A stretch of 64,000 bases of DNA from Gigaspora rosea. Taxonomy: Eukaryota > Glomeromycota > Glomeromycetes > Diversisporales > Gigasporaceae. Position numbers and translations under genes: made by a program. Positions 1 through 11,418 of the stretch are shown one piece after another. The stretch lies in assembly GCA_003550325.1 (NCBI GenBank), contig QKWP01000268.1, positions 236,011-300,010 of the forward strand. Direction: 5' to 3'. The stretch's first letter is position 1. Every line of letters starts with the position of its first letter. The notes beneath the pieces are model-generated. The model was not told the origin of the DNA. It ran no database searches and worked only from the letters and a program-made list of their open reading frames with translations.

Positions 1-1297
1 GAATGCCTTGAAGTCACGAATAAGTATATATTTAATGAATATTTATTGTAAAAGATTTATTTCTTAATATTTTTTAATTTAAAAACAGATTGCTTGAATT
101 TGATATGTACAACCAAGCGGTGTCTTCCTATTCACATTGTGTGTCTCCACGAATTGCGTGAGAAAAAAAACAAATTTATTCTTATTTGCTCACGAACTGA
201 TTGATGAAGCTATCACGTGGTTTAGCGTTGGTTGCTATTTAACTTTCTGATTGGTCAGAATGACGAAGCGAGAAGATATTTTACGTGGTAGAATTTTCAG
301 TTTTAGAATAATAAAATACCAATTTAACAACATTTTTCTAAACTTTATATTAAAATACAATCTTTTAATTACGCAATTAAAAATATCCATATTTAGCAAG
401 GCATCTTCTATGGATTCTCATTGCGGGCCAGCGTGGATAGGATTTGCACATACTTTTGCTATAGAATCAGAACATTGATCAAGCAATAACAGCTTATTTA
501 TAGCAGCAAAATTATATCCAGGGTATTGTTTTTATTTGTGGTTTACTACAAAACCGATCTGATCTATTATTAACATTTTTTTTATAATCATATAATTAGT
601 TCGAATCTCCCGACACTTTTCATTGGTATGCAACATCTTCAAGCCAAAAAACTTCTGTCTACTGAAGAATATGCACCCAAATCTGTGAGAGTGATCCATT
701 AGTATTAAACGAGTTGGGTGAGTTGGGTGTGCTTTATTTTCAAAAAGCTCAAGTAAGTAATATATTATAGTATATTAAATGATTTAAGATTGCTCTTTAA
801 AACAATTCTTTATCAGGTATGCCCAATCAGTTGATTCCTTTAAGAATGCGCTTAAGGTAGCAGAGGAAACAAAATGTCAGCCACAAGTATGGGAAGCAAT
901 TTGAATTAATCTTGGCCATGCTTTCAGACAGCTTGGGTATTCTCTATACTTATTATAACTTAAAACGATTGATTTTTTATTCTTTTAATCATAATATTGA
1001 TCATTTTCTTCATAGCGAGTTGGATATTACTGAATCATATTTCCAAAAAGTAGTCTCTATGTCACCACCAAATTCGGATGCGCTAACTGCATTAGGATAT
1101 ATTTATTATGTGAAGGAAGTGTTTGAAGAGGCTATCATGTATTATCATGAGGTTTTATATCAATTCATGTTATAATTTCATAGTTTTGATTCAGAACCTA
1201 TAATTGGTAGACATTAGGTATATGTCCTTACGATTCTATTACACATGATCTTTTGAGTTCATGTCTACATTATTATGGTAGCTTGAAATATGATTGA
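1..1297 (+). pseudogene. CDC16/APC6-like TPR pseudogene, 3' part (copy 1)
   Basis: Decayed copy of the TPR subunit CDC16 (APC6/Cut9) of the anaphase-promoting complex. Translated exon fragments give family hallmarks in order: ECLEVTTK at the window edge, a CLHELREK-type block near 150, HCGPAWIGFAHTFAIE (419-470), a GMQHLQAKK block (630-650), a DPLVLNELG block (about 690), FKNALKVAEETKCQPQVW (840-895), INLGH (905-920), then ESYFQKVVSMSP through YYHEVLYQF (1017-1170) and a GICPYDSITHDLL block near 1215-1260. Introns with gt...ag ends separate them. Lesions include an extra T in the EHDQAI block (near 473) and a stop where Trp is expected before INLGH. The 5' exons lie outside the window. Confidence 0.85.
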
Positions 1298-1721
1298 TTA
1301 ATGTTTGCGTTTTTTTTACAAAACGAACGGTTGATAAAAAAGAATAAAGGAATTATAGTTTTTAATAAAGAATCGATTCAAAATAACAGAATAATTTTTA
1401 AACAATAAAAAAAATTACCGTAATATAAATAATAATAACAAACTCATGTTTATTTGAAAAATTTTGAAGATATACATTTCGCAAATTTAATATATCGTTC
1501 TCGCGCGTTTATTAATTGGCAAAAAAATTTTTTTAGAAAATTCGATTATAAAACTTTTCGATTCTAATAAAAGCTTTATTATAAACAGATTTATTTTCAC
1601 GAATATATTTACTTGATACATTTAAAAAATCATTTACATAAAAAATCATTTACTTTAATAATAGAACTATTAAAAATTTCTTTATTTAAATTTTTATTGT
1701 TTTTACAGGATACTTAGTTTT

Positions 1722-1724
<3 letters not shown>
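1298..1724. other. AT-rich spacer after the CDC16-like remnant
   Basis: No coding sequence seen. The stretch has several TTTA/AAAT-rich tracts and is present in tandem copy 3 (about 21040-21500) but mostly deleted in copy 2, where the CDC16-like remnant runs almost directly into the A-run. Confidence 0.5.

Positions 1725-1761
<37 letters not shown>
1725..1761. repeat. A homopolymer run (about 37 A)
   Basis: Uninterrupted adenines followed by a block conserved in all three tandem units. In units 2 and 3 the run is interrupted (near 10857-10885 and 21497-21530). It could be the tail of a retroposed insertion or a slippage-expanded tract. No flanking target duplication was found. Confidence 0.8.
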
Positions 1762-1762
<1 letters not shown>

Positions 1763-1771
1763 CCTACTCGT

Positions 1772-1807
1772 CCTAGTCACCACGTAGAGGTGTATCCTAT
1801 GACTAGG
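1772..1807. repeat. Short hairpin CCTAGTCA...TGACTAGG
   Basis: CCTAGTCA at 1772 pairs with TGACTAGG ending at 1807, with an inner CACC/GGTG pairing. The same hairpin recurs in the other two tandem units (near 10899-10934 and 21542-21577). It marks the start of the conserved block with the 168-bp direct repeats. Confidence 0.6.
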
Positions 1808-1814
1808 AAATGTC

Positions 1815-2150
1815 TCAACAAAGAACACGCAAAAACCCAAGTGAGCTGGGAATTTTATCAAACATCAGTTTTTTCGAGCAAAAACTGATTAGATAACCCC
1901 TGCCGCTTGTCGATTTATTGCTTTGAAACTCAAGTTGATGAGAACGTGACCTGCTCGAAGGAACACGAGAAAAAAAAATTGTCTTGACAAAGGGCTCGCA
2001 AAAACTCAAGTGAGCTGGGAATTTTATCAAACCTCAGTTTTTCGAGCAAAAACTGATTAGACAACCCCTGCCGCTTGTCAGTTTGTAGCTTTAAGGCCCA
2101 CGTTGCCAAAACGTGACCTGCTCGAAAGGAACACGAGAAAAAAAATAACC
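1815..2150. repeat. Pair of ~168-bp direct sub-repeats
   Basis: Two adjacent copies about 168 bp apart share CAAGTGAGCTGGGAATTTTA, AAAACTGATTAGA and ACGTGACCTGCTCGAA. The same pair occurs at 10930-11270 and 21590-21910 in the other units. Minus-strand open frames through it give repetitive FDKIPSSL/FLR peptides, which I read as by-products of the repeat rather than proteins. Confidence 0.8.
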
Positions 2151-2185
2151 GAACAAAAAAAAATTATAGCCAATAACAAAAATAT

Positions 2186-2295
2186 TGTAATATTTTAAAA
2201 AATATTCCGATGTTCTTTGAAACAGTTGGGATCAAAGGTATAACCTTTGGTTGGGATATTCTCAAAGAACACAAAATGTTTTCTAAAATATTACA
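2186..2295. repeat. 110-bp foldback hairpin (copy in unit 1)
   Basis: TGTAATATTTTA at 2186 is complementary to TAAAATATTACA ending at 2295, GTTCTTTGA pairs with TCAAAGAAC, and the centre has AAAGGTATAACCTTTGG. Equivalent hairpins sit at 11309-11418 and 21954-22063. It predates the tandem duplication because all units carry it. Confidence 0.7.
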
Positions 2296-2599
2296 GCATT
2301 TCTGCTAAAGACAAGAACGGGTAATAAAATGGGTTAAATTAATAACGTGTATTATGGGGGAAGGATGGTAACGAAAAAATACGATATGGTATCAAAAATA
2401 ACGAATATAAAGGAAAATAAAAAAAAAATAAAGGGGAGGACGTAGCTAGTATTCAAAGTGCAGTAGTGAGTGAAAGGTTGAAAAGTGCCCCCTTATATAT
2501 CTTTGTTTATCTGCCCAACGCGTAAACACATTGATAATCGACCAATCAAATCGACGTATTTTGTCTGCTGATCTGCTGATCTGGGAATCTGGAATTGAG

Positions 2600-3205
2600 C
2601 AGGGACACGGAAAAATTTGGATATCAAATTGCAAAAATTTATTTGTAAATTTAGATAAAAAATTTTTTAATATTTAAAATTTGAAAAATGATTTTATATA
2701 TCAAAACTCATTATTTGCGCTCACAAATAAAAAAATTTTGTTGCTATTGCCAGTTACTACTGTATTGAAGATAATGAAAATATTGGTAGGACAAACTGTC
2801 TGATTAATAAAAAATTTTAAACTGTTAAGAGTTTTGAAAAAAAGTCGATATACTATAGAAAGATTTTACTATGATGTAAATCTACCAGCATTAGGACTAA
2901 GGTTTGGAGTATTTTGATTTGATTTGATTTTATGTTACACCTGATCTTGGATTTTAATTTTTTAGTGTGGTGACGTTAGGATGGTTCATGATGAGAGTAT
3001 AATACAGTATTACAAACACAATCTATTTGGTCAAATCGCATGCATAAAGACCTATTTTTATTGGTCAGATCACATGCGCCCTTAAAATTCGGGCAAAAAT
3101 TTGGAAAAATTTGGGTTAAATGCAAAATTTTGGAAATCTTTGGATTAGGTGTAAAAATTTGGAAAAATTTGGAAAAATTTGGATCCAAAAGTTTCCGTGT
3201 CCCTG
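2600..3205. mobile_element. 606-bp non-autonomous hAT element (CAGGGACACGG family)
   Basis: Inverted termini CAGGGACACGGAAA at 2600 and its complement ending at 3205, flanked by identical 8-bp duplications GAATTGAG (2592-2599 and 3206-3213). Tandem unit 3 has the uninterrupted site with a single GAATTGAG at 22372. An 8-bp duplication with a CAGGG terminus fits the hAT superfamily. The interior is low-complexity AAATTTGG repeats, with no transposase. Confidence 0.85.
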
Positions 3206-3492
3206 GAATTGAGTCACGATTAGGTGTAACGTAACATGATCAAAACAAACGTTCGCTTTTGCAAAATACATAAGAAACCACCTTTAGTGCCCTAAACAAA
3301 AAATTTCGGTTGGAATTTTACTAAATAATAGTCCCCTTAACGAACTTTAACAGTTTTGCTGCGTCACAAACCTGGCACACATTCCAGACGTGCCTGGAAT
3401 TGATCAAATACATGCCTGTGATTGGCTAAAAATGACGAACCAGCATAGCCAGTTTTGATGTTTAAAATTATTTTCGAAAGTACATTGTAACT

Positions 3493-3599
3493 AATGATGC
3501 CTGACGAAACTCACGTGACCTGACGAAATTCCGTCAGTGACGAAACTATGACGAAACTTATGGTTTCGTCAGGCGAAATAGTTTCGTCAAGCATCTATA
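3493..3599. mobile_element. 107-bp foldback MITE with GACGAAAC arms
   Basis: Arms TGATGCCTGACGAAACT and AGTTTCGTCAAGCATCTA enclose further direct and inverted GACGAAA repeats. The target ATTGTAACT is duplicated (3484-3492 and 3600-3608), whereas unit 2 has one copy at 14709. The same terminal motif appears inside the satellite-bearing MITE near 39818-39838. Confidence 0.75.
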
Positions 3600-3784
3600 A
3601 TTGTAACTTATTATAGAATGTAAATGGCTTTATGATGAAGATATTTTGCAAATTATTATTTCATGTTTGATAAACCTAAGTGATAAAATTAGGGAAATTT
3701 GCATATTTGTGGAATCCGTGCATTGAGAAAATTCCTGTACAGATACAGTATCAAGTAATTAATAATAGTTAATAAATTTTTTTT

Positions 3785-4054
3785 CTAAAGCCATGTACCC
3801 ACGTGACATTTTCGTATAAATCAACCAAACGGAGTCGCGAAATTTTGTTTACACGGATCAGCCCGAAGAAGTCAAAAAAAATGCAAGGACATAAAAACGG
3901 CATTCTAAACCTATCTTGGGCCATTAATAAAAAATGTCGGGAAGATAATTTTACCTATATTGGTCCTAACCCTAACTCCGACCCTAATGCTAAACAGACT
4001 CTGATACGAATTTTAACTAAAATTTCAAAAAATCACGTGGGTACATGGCTTTAG
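3785..4054. mobile_element. 270-bp TIR element with CCCTAACCCTAA-like core
   Basis: CTAAAGCCATGTACCCACGT at 3785 is inverted as ACGTGGGTACATGGCTTTAG ending at 4054. It is absent from unit 2, whose sequence passes directly from the left to the right flank near 14890. The loop holds a degenerate CCTAACCCTAAC tract near 3965. No clean target duplication was seen, so the superfamily is open. The open frame across it is incidental. Confidence 0.65.
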
Positions 4055-4289
4055 CCATCCCCTGTACATATATAAAGAATGTGTATAGAAATAATGAAAT
4101 GGTTTATTATAATAAAAACGTTTTTTTCTCAAAGGCAAAAAGACCTTTACAAGAATTCGAATTGGATTAAAGTCGTCAAATCACATGATCAATAATTTTG
4201 TGTAACCCAATTATTTTAATTTTCTTATTTCTGTAGTAAATTTGTTATTAGGAATATATGTCATGGCCCTTACGAAAAAGTATATAAAC

Positions 4290-4985
4290 ATAATTATATC
4301 CGTGACGAAATTAATGCTAACAGAAGCTTTTAACATAGAATATCGATAACTTCAAAACTAAATCTATAATCTTATTGCAAACAACAAAATTCTAACTACC
4401 AAAAAATTTTATTAAAAAATCCTAATATACTAATTTTATGAATCAAAAAAAAAAGAAATAAATCACAAAATACAATAAATATTTAAACCTATTCTAGAAT
4501 ACTAATAAAATAATTATAATAATAATAATAATAATAATAATCGGAAACAATTTTTAATGTTCAAACTGATCTGAATAATCGTTATACAGTTACAGTATCA
4601 CTACTTCGCTTTAACTCTTCTCACGACTCACGAAATCTATAAACCACATGACTCTCAACTTCATATTATTACGTATTAGCCTACATTATGGACTTTTTTT
4701 TTGTTAGTTGGGTTTACGAAGAATAAGTTTTCACAAATAAAATGACTTAAATTGCAGAGTTTACTTGATTTATTGAAACCTATAGGCTAAATTTAAATGT
4801 TCAAATATACCTCTCATCTAACCTCTGAATTACTTTCGCAGAAGGTGCTCTATCGATTTTTTTGGTATCGAGCTTTGCCAATTCGTATCTGTGGCTGCCG
4901 AACCATTTTTGTAATGGACATCATTATGTAAAGCATATTGTACGTATAACATTTCGTGTAGATCATTCAATCAAATTTAAAGGTA
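4290..4985. repeat. ~690-bp dispersed repeat, inverted relative to 28248-29000
   Basis: This block, and its tandem counterpart near 15110-16150, is similar on the opposite strand to 28248-29000 and to its duplicate near 48170-48970. Shared anchors include ACAGTTACAGTA, CACTACTTCGCTTTAA, CTTCATATTATTA, TTCACAAATAAA and CATTTCGTGTAGATCAT-like runs. Four copies in two orientations are therefore present. No open frame is conserved through it. It may be a decayed mobile element or old shared upstream sequence. Confidence 0.6.
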
Positions 4986-5249
4986 AAAAATCGCAATGTT
5001 TCACAGCTTTATTTTTTATTATGATTAGATTTAGAAGAGAATGTCCTTCACTATACAAAATAATCATAAAAACAAAAAACTTTACTTAGAAGTGAAGTTA
5101 CTATATGTATTATTACATTTTGAAATTAGCAAAATGGAAAAAGGTAACTGAGAACGTTATTGTCAAAGGCCAAACTAGCAAAACACTGTCAAAGTTATTA
5201 TTAGCTTAAATAAAGCTTTTGATCTACTTTATTTAAAATAAAAACATTA

Positions 5250-5440
5250 TACAATCTATTGAGCTATGTAAAACTATACTGCAGATAAAGGTAACTAATA
5301 TAATTGGATTGGAAACAGAACCAGGAAAACTTGACAACAAAGAATTACGAGAAATTCTCACCAAACTAACCGCTGAAGTTGCACTGGAGGAAAAGGACAT
5401 GTATGGAAAGCAGACAGAAAATTTACGTTTTTTTTGATAT
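5250..5440 (+). other. Possible exon remnant, unrecognised
   Basis: A frame open across most of this stretch reads QSIELCKTILQIK and then PGKLDNKELREILTKLTAEV, a charged, helix-like composition unlike the surrounding AT-rich DNA. The matching stretch of unit 2 (about 16430-16570) keeps parts of it but has deletions that shift the frame. I do not recognise the family. It could be a decayed exon or chance. Confidence 0.3.
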
Positions 5441-5871
5441 TTTTATTAAAAATGAAATTTTGTACAGTATATAATTAACAAATTAACATTTAAAGATGTT
5501 TACCCCGGCAGCTTACTATGATAGTACTTGCCAAATATACTAAAAAACGTAACTTTATACATGTTCGGACAGATACATTTTTGATAATAGAAATATTGAA
5601 GTATCCAAAATGTAACTTTTATATCATCTTACATGCGCCAGATAATTATCGTCTATTTAAAAAAAAAACATTCAGCATAATTGTTTAAATAAATCATCAA
5701 TTTTATATATGTATTAAAAATTTAGATCAATTACAAAGGAAAAAATCATAGTGAATAATAGGCAATAGGATAAAAAAAAATTCCAGCAAAAAATTCCTTA
5801 CATAACTTAGCAGTATATACGAGCATTCCTTTTTTGTTAACATCTCACATGCTAATCTTTAGTATCATATT

Positions 5872-6835
5872 TAGTGATGTGCCATTTATATGATGTCCAA
5901 ATTTTTTTAGCGTACAGTACGTACAGTACAACAGTACGTACAGTTCGTATAGTACTTATATAGTAAAATTGCTCTAGTGGTTATATTTTAAAATTTTTTT
6001 AATATTAGTCTATATTACAATTAATATAATATTTAATTCTATTTTAATAGATAAATATTTAGGTCGTTCGAAGTTAATTATCTGGTTAACATCACTTTCC
6101 AGGACTCCCAGAAGAGAGGCAAATGAAACGAACATATAAAATGAACAAACTGTAGTAAATCTATTATAAACGAATTGATTTCAAGTTAAATTTAATTCAG
6201 ATTTTAGTCGAGTTGCTAACTAGGTCAGATAAATTTGATTCAATAGCAAAAAAAAAAAAAAAATTAAATAAAAAATTATATAATGCATTTATCCAAGAAA
6301 AAGACTTTGTATAGTCGTGATCTAGTGATCGGATCTGCATCATTTTAAAGTATGCAGCTAGTGATGTGTAATCATTAAAATAATACCCAAATTTTTTTAG
6401 CGTACAGTACGTATAGTGCTTATATAAAAAATTAAGATCATATAATAAATTAAATTAGTATCTATATTTTAATTTTTTTTAATGTTATTCTATATTATAA
6501 TTAAAGTAATGTTTAAACCTATTTTAATAAGCAAATATTTAATATAGCAAATTAGTAATATACTATGTACATATCTGCTTAATTTTATTAAGGCGCTACT
6601 TTATATATCTAAAGTAGCTACTTTAGATAGATCGCTACTTTAGATGCAATATATACAAATTTAATTTATCTAACAAGAAAGCTTCATCAGAAGTTGATAA
6701 ATTAACGAATTTGATTGGTCAATTGGCACATAAATATTTCTATCGACCCCTCTTAATAAATGATCGGCAAAAATTTTAGCGTACAGTACGTACGTACAGT
6801 ACTGTACGTATAGTACTGTACGTGGCACATCACTA
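5872..6835. mobile_element. 964-bp hAT-type element with GTACAGTAC satellite
   Basis: Inverted ends TAGTGATGTGCCA and TGGCACATCACTA are flanked by 8-bp duplications ATCATATT (5864-5871 and 6836-6843). Unit 2 has the empty site with one ATCATATT at 17049. Next to the ends are arrays of overlapping self-complementary GTACAGTACGTAC motifs. A second internal TAGTGATGTG start near 6362, followed by the same AAATTTTTTTAGCGTACAG, suggests an internal duplication or a nested sister copy. No transposase. Confidence 0.8.
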
Positions 6836-6909
6836 ATCATATTCAATGGTAGTATATTTGGAAACGAATCCTTACAATGTATCGGTATGTATTGTTAATA
6901 CTGTAATAT

Positions 6910-7180
6910 AGCGCTTTTTTTCCAACAGTAAATTGTAGTTTGACGATCGATATATTAGTCACTTGGCATATCGTTGTTCTGAAGCGGTGCAACAGATCTT
7001 GAGTAACATGAAAATCTACAATATATATAATTTCTAACGTTAAAATATTGATTGATTAGACCATTTATCGCCCTAGAAGAAAATGCGAAATTTGTGGCCA
7101 CTTGTTTTTTTGCTCCAAAAATATCTGATATATTCTGACTGACATGCTCATATATTCTTTATCTACATTTCTGAATTTTC
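6910..7180 (-). other. Possible exon remnants, unrecognised
   Basis: On the minus strand, frames conserved in both tandem units read IYEHVSQNISDIFGAKKQVA then FAFSSRAINGLINQ (unit 2 near 17240-17340), and a second fragment reads HVTQDLLHRFRTTICQV. Conservation of the peptide between units and gt/ag-like ends suggest exons of a gene downstream of the CoA-binding gene. The family is not recognised. Confidence 0.3.
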
Positions 7181-7445
7181 CAATAAGAATCATGCAAGTA
7201 ATATTAAGGTGATTCATATTGAGATAGTGTAAGACACCTGATTTTAATGGTTTATCCTCGAGGAGTTATTTCATGATCTAATGATCGCACCTTTGGTTTT
7301 CCAAAATAACAATAGAAAATTTTTAAAAGACTTGCTCGTTGGTAATTTTTTAATTTTTTTTTTATCGTTCAATACCGTGCATTTTTTTAACTTCAAAAAC
7401 TTTTATTGTATATTAAAAATTAAATATTTAGCAGAAAAAAGTTTA

Positions 7446-8110
7446 ACTATAATCCCATTAACCAAAACATAAGGACCACCACTAATTATTTGCAACCCAA
7501 CTTTATTTGCATACTCTTGACATTCAACATTTTCAGCCCCTGGCTAAAGCCATATACGACTAATTCCCAACTAAAAATTTTTTTTAATACATTCGATTAG
7601 AATTACGTTATGAAAAATAGAAATGGAATAAACAATAAATAATAATACAGTCTAAATAATAATACTTTTGATGCCTCTGTCAATATATCCTTTGACACAC
7701 TTGGTTGAGTTATTATTGAAACAGATGTATCATTAGGATCAAGGTTCGGTAACAAAGATAAATTCGGAACATAACTTAATTTTTCAACCTCCTTTTCCTT
7801 CTGTAAAAGAGTAATAATTAAATAATAATTAATAAATACCAGTAACCCAAGTTAAGAAAAAGTAACTGAACATATAATTATCAACTTCACTGGATTTACA
7901 GGTGTTACTGAATAGCTACTATTAATATACCTAATGCAGGAACATAGTTAAAATACTTTGTGAAAAAGTCGTAACGTTAGAGTATATTAAAAATACAAAC
8001 CATTTCAATACCTTATTATCATATTTTGAGAAATCCGTTGAAGCGAGGAAGAGAGAAATTCTTTTATATGGCCAGCGGTTTTATGGGGACTGTTCCATCG
8101 TTTGTAGATC
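7446..8110 (-). pseudogene. CoA-binding-domain protein pseudogene (unit 1)
   Basis: Four exons on the minus strand resemble the small Rossmann-fold CoA-binding family (CoA_binding_2; fold known, cellular role not well defined). Exon 1 (8050-7982) keeps SKYDNKVLKW but has lost the VVGAS nucleotide-binding segment. Exon 2 (7930-7891) reads YINSSYSVTPVNP. Exon 3 (7800-7666) reads from KEKEVEKL through DTSVSIITQPSVSKDILTEA. Exon 4 (from 7570) has GAENVECQEYANKVG and IISGGPYVLVNG, but a TAG replaces the expected Gln of WLQPGAE. Phases agree at every junction (exon 1 ends in phase 2 and exon 2 adds the G of Trp), so the gene model is sound although the copy is dead. It lies divergent to the CDC16-like exons at 8209. 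Confidence 0.8.
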
Positions 8111-8208
8111 GGTTACACAATTGATATAAAAGCTTTTTTATATTGTTTTACAATATTTTTTAACTTGATCCTAAAATTATTGTCACAGTAGAAAGTTCTT
8201 CAAGTGGT

Positions 8209-10780
8209 GCTTCTAGTTTGGAGAAATGACGCCTATTTCAAAAATTTCTATGAAATTGCTGTATTTTGGGAAATAAAGTTATGATAATAACAGGTACAAT
8301 ACTTATTTAAGACGTTTAATTTGCCTCAGAAAAATTCATTGATATAAAATATTTCTTCCAATAGGTGACTTGAACGATGTACTTTGGCTGGAGCAAGTAC
8401 ATTATTATAGATTCGAGTGCTGTATGCCGATTTCTAGCGGTAAAGTGTTGCGTGAATATGAATTGATCAGAAAAACTTCCATCGCAATACGTTAGCAATG
8501 TATGTCTTAATTTTAATAACATTAGCACTCGTTAAATGTTGCTTACTTTTTTTTAGCTTGCCAAATACAGTCTCGCCAAGCTTGCCAACTCGCCAGCTAA
8601 TTTGTCAACCACCCTAACTTAATTACACGATATCATTTTTAGATTAAAATGTAAAAGTACCAATAAGTATTAGATATTCTTGATGATGAGAATCCATTTC
8701 TTGATAGAGGTTCGTTGACATGTAAAAAAAAAATAAGCTCACATTTAATTAAACCTTATGTAATTTTGTTTGCAGATTATAATTCGGTTGACAAAAACAC
8801 AGAAGGAGGGATTGGTGTGAGCCTTTCATAAATAACTTTGTGAATTATATATAATTTTTATACGTTTCACTAAATATAATTCCTACTGTTCCTGCTTACA
8901 TTAGCTTGAAGCATCCATTTGCTATCTCGTGGGTTGTATACTCTCAACAGTCTGACCTCGATAACGCTAAAAAAGTGGTTTAAAAAAGCGCTGTTAAATG
9001 GTTTGAGGTGTGCCAATTTTTCTTATTTAATTTATTTTTAAATTAATAAATTTAAAAATGCTATTTATGTTATTTATGTAGATATTTAATGAACTAGTCA
9101 TAAACCGCATGATGACAAGTAAGGAAGGTAAACTCAACGCATAAACATGTGCTTTCCGGTTGTATCTAAACGTTTGTTTACCTGATTAAGCTCTTATAGA
9201 ATGGGACTTTGTTCATTCATTACAATTCGATGACCAATTAGAATATGAAGATGCGATTTTATCAAAATGAATTACATATCAATGCTGAAGAAGGTTTACT
9301 ATCTATCCAAACTATTAGGCTTTTTATTTACCAGATATAGTATGTTTCACCATGCTTGTTATATGTTAAATAGTATGAACACGTAATAGAAATTCAATAA
9401 GCAAGATCAGAATTAGAAATTTCGACTATCAAACAATGCAAATTATTATTAAACCATGCAGATGAATTATATTACTCAATGTCGATTCAAAGAATGCCTT
9501 GAAGTCACGACTAAGTATATATTTAATGAATATTTTTGTAAAAGATTTATTTCTTAATATTTTAATTTAAAAAAAGCTTGCTTGAACTTGGTATGTACAA
9601 CAAAGCGTGTCTTCTATTCACACTGTGTGTCTCCACGAATTACGTGAGAAAAAAACAATTTTATTCTTGTTTCTCATGAACTTGTTGATAAAGCTATCTA
9701 ACTTTCTGATTGGTCAGAATGACGAAGCGAGAAGATATTTTACGTGGGTAGAATTTTCAGTTTTAGAATAATAAAATACCATTTAACAATTTTTTTCTAA
9801 CTTTATTTTAAATAATACAATATTTTAATTCCGTTAAATTACGCTATTAAAAATATCCATATTTAGCAAGGCATCTACTATGGATTCTCATTACGGGCCA
9901 GCGTGGATAGGATTTGTACGTACTCTTGCTATAGAATCAGAACATTGATCAAGCAATAACAGCTTATTTTATAGCAGCAAAATTATATCCAGGGTATTGT
10001 TTTTTACTATGAACCGATCTGATCTATTATTAATATTTTTTTTATAATCATATAATTAGTTCGAGTCTCCCGACTCTTTTCATTGGTATGCAACATCTTT
10101 AAGCCAAAAAACTTCTGTCTACTGAAGAATATGCTCCCAAATCTGTGAGAGTGATCCATTAGTATTAAACGAGTTGGGTGAGTTGGGTGAGCTTTATTTT
10201 CAAAAGCTCAAGTAAGTAATATATTATAGTATATTAAATGATTAAGATTGCTCTTTAAAACAATTCTTTATCAGGTATGCCCAATCAGTTGATTCCTTTA
10301 AGAATGCACTTAAGGTAGCAGAGGAAACAAAATGTCGGCCACAAGTATGGGAAACAATATAAATTAATCTTGGCCATGTTTTCAGGCAGCTTGGGTAGTT
10401 ATCTATACATATTATAACTTAAAACGATTAATTTTTTATTCTTTTAATCATAATTTTGATCATTTTCTTCCTAGCGAGTTGGATATTACTGGATCATATT
10501 TGCAAAAAGTAGTCGCTATATCGGCATCACAAATTCGGATGCGTTAACTGCATTAGGATACATTTATCATGTGAAGGAAGTGTTTGAAGAGGCTATCATG
10601 TATTATAATGAGGTTTTATATCAATTTATATTATAATTTCATAGTTTTGATTCATTGACTTGCTATTTAGATTATTAACAATATCGAACCTATAATTGGT
10701 AGGCATTAGGCATATGTCCTTACGATCCCATTACACATGATCTTTGAGCTCATGTCAACATTATTATGGTAGCTTGGAAT
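8209..10780 (+). pseudogene. CDC16/APC6-like TPR pseudogene (copy 2, spans the unit 1/2 junction)
   Basis: Most complete 5' region of the CDC16 remnants. Fragments in order: LLVWRNDAYFKNFYEIAVFW (8210-8269), NDVLWL with a deletion before SSAVCRFLA (8364-8460), LDILDDENPFLDRG (8665-8720), SVDKNTEGGI (8780-8812), LEASICYL and SDLDNAKKV (8905-9013), IFNELVINRMMTS (9082-9119), WDFVHSLQFDDQLEYEDA (9200-9260), SHADELYYSMSIQ (9455-9490), then MDSHYGPAWIGF (9880-9915), INLGH (about 10365), a broken ESYF/VVA block (10470-10540), YYNEVLYQF and CPYDPITHD (10700-10745). Frameshifts and stops are frequent. The stop before INLGH and the extra T in the EHDQAI block are shared with copies 1 and 3. Confidence 0.85.
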
Positions 10781-10929
10781 ATGTTTAATAATTGAACTAT
10801 TTAAAAATTTTTTTATTTAAATTTTTATTGTTTTTACAGGATACTTAGTTTTAGCAAAAAAAAAAAAAACAAAAAAAAAACAAAAAAGCCTACACATCCT
10901 AGTCACCACGTAGAGGTGTATCCTATGAC

Positions 10930-11418
10930 TAGGAAATGCCTCGACAAAGAACACGCAAAAACCCAAGTGAGCTGGGAATTTTATCAAACCTCAGTATTTT
11001 CAAGCAAAAACTGATTAGATAACCCCTGCTGCTTGTTGATTTATTGCTTTGAAGCTCAAGTTGACGAAAACATGACCTGCTCGAAGGAACACGAGAAAAA
11101 AAATTGTCTTGACAAAGGGCTCGCAAAAACTCAAGTGAGCTGGGAATTTTATCAAACCTCAGTTTTTCGAGCAAAAACTGATTAGACAACCCCTGCCGCT
11201 TGTCAATTTGTGCTTTAAGGCCCACGTTGCCAAAACGTGACCTGCTCGAAAGGAACACGAGAAAAAAATAACTGAACAAAACAATATTATAGCCAATAAC
11301 AAAAATATTGTAATATTTTAAAAAATATTCCGATGTTCTTTGAGACAGTTGGGATCAAAGATATAACCTTTGGTTGGAATATTCTCAAAGAACACAAAAT
11401 ATTGTCTAAAATATTACA
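10930..11418. repeat. 168-bp direct sub-repeat pair and 110-bp foldback, unit 2 copies
   Basis: Equivalent of 1815-2295. The direct repeat pair ends near 11270 and the foldback runs 11309-11418, with the same 12-bp complementary ends. Conserved position and sequence confirm tandem duplication of the whole block. Confidence 0.75.

Larger units (their letters stand above)
1..9491. repeat. Tandem segmental unit, copy 1 (left-truncated by the window)
   Basis: The first bases of the window recur at 9492 and again at 19717 with high similarity, and the similarity continues through whole units, so 1-22812 is a direct tandem array. Copy 1 carries the 3' part of one CDC16-like pseudogene at its left end, the minus-strand CoA-binding pseudogene, and the 5' exons of the next CDC16-like pseudogene at its right end. 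Insertions private to this copy are a 606-bp hAT MITE, a 107-bp foldback, a 270-bp TIR element and a 964-bp hAT element. The true repeat boundary is unknown because the array begins before the window. Confidence 0.9.

Noticed and set aside
10929..11279. 116-codon minus-strand frame (and 155 codons at 21573-22040) reading FDKIPSSLEFLR repeats
   Set aside because: It runs through the 168-bp direct sub-repeat pair, is not kept as one frame in unit 1, and its peptide periodicity simply mirrors the DNA repeat.
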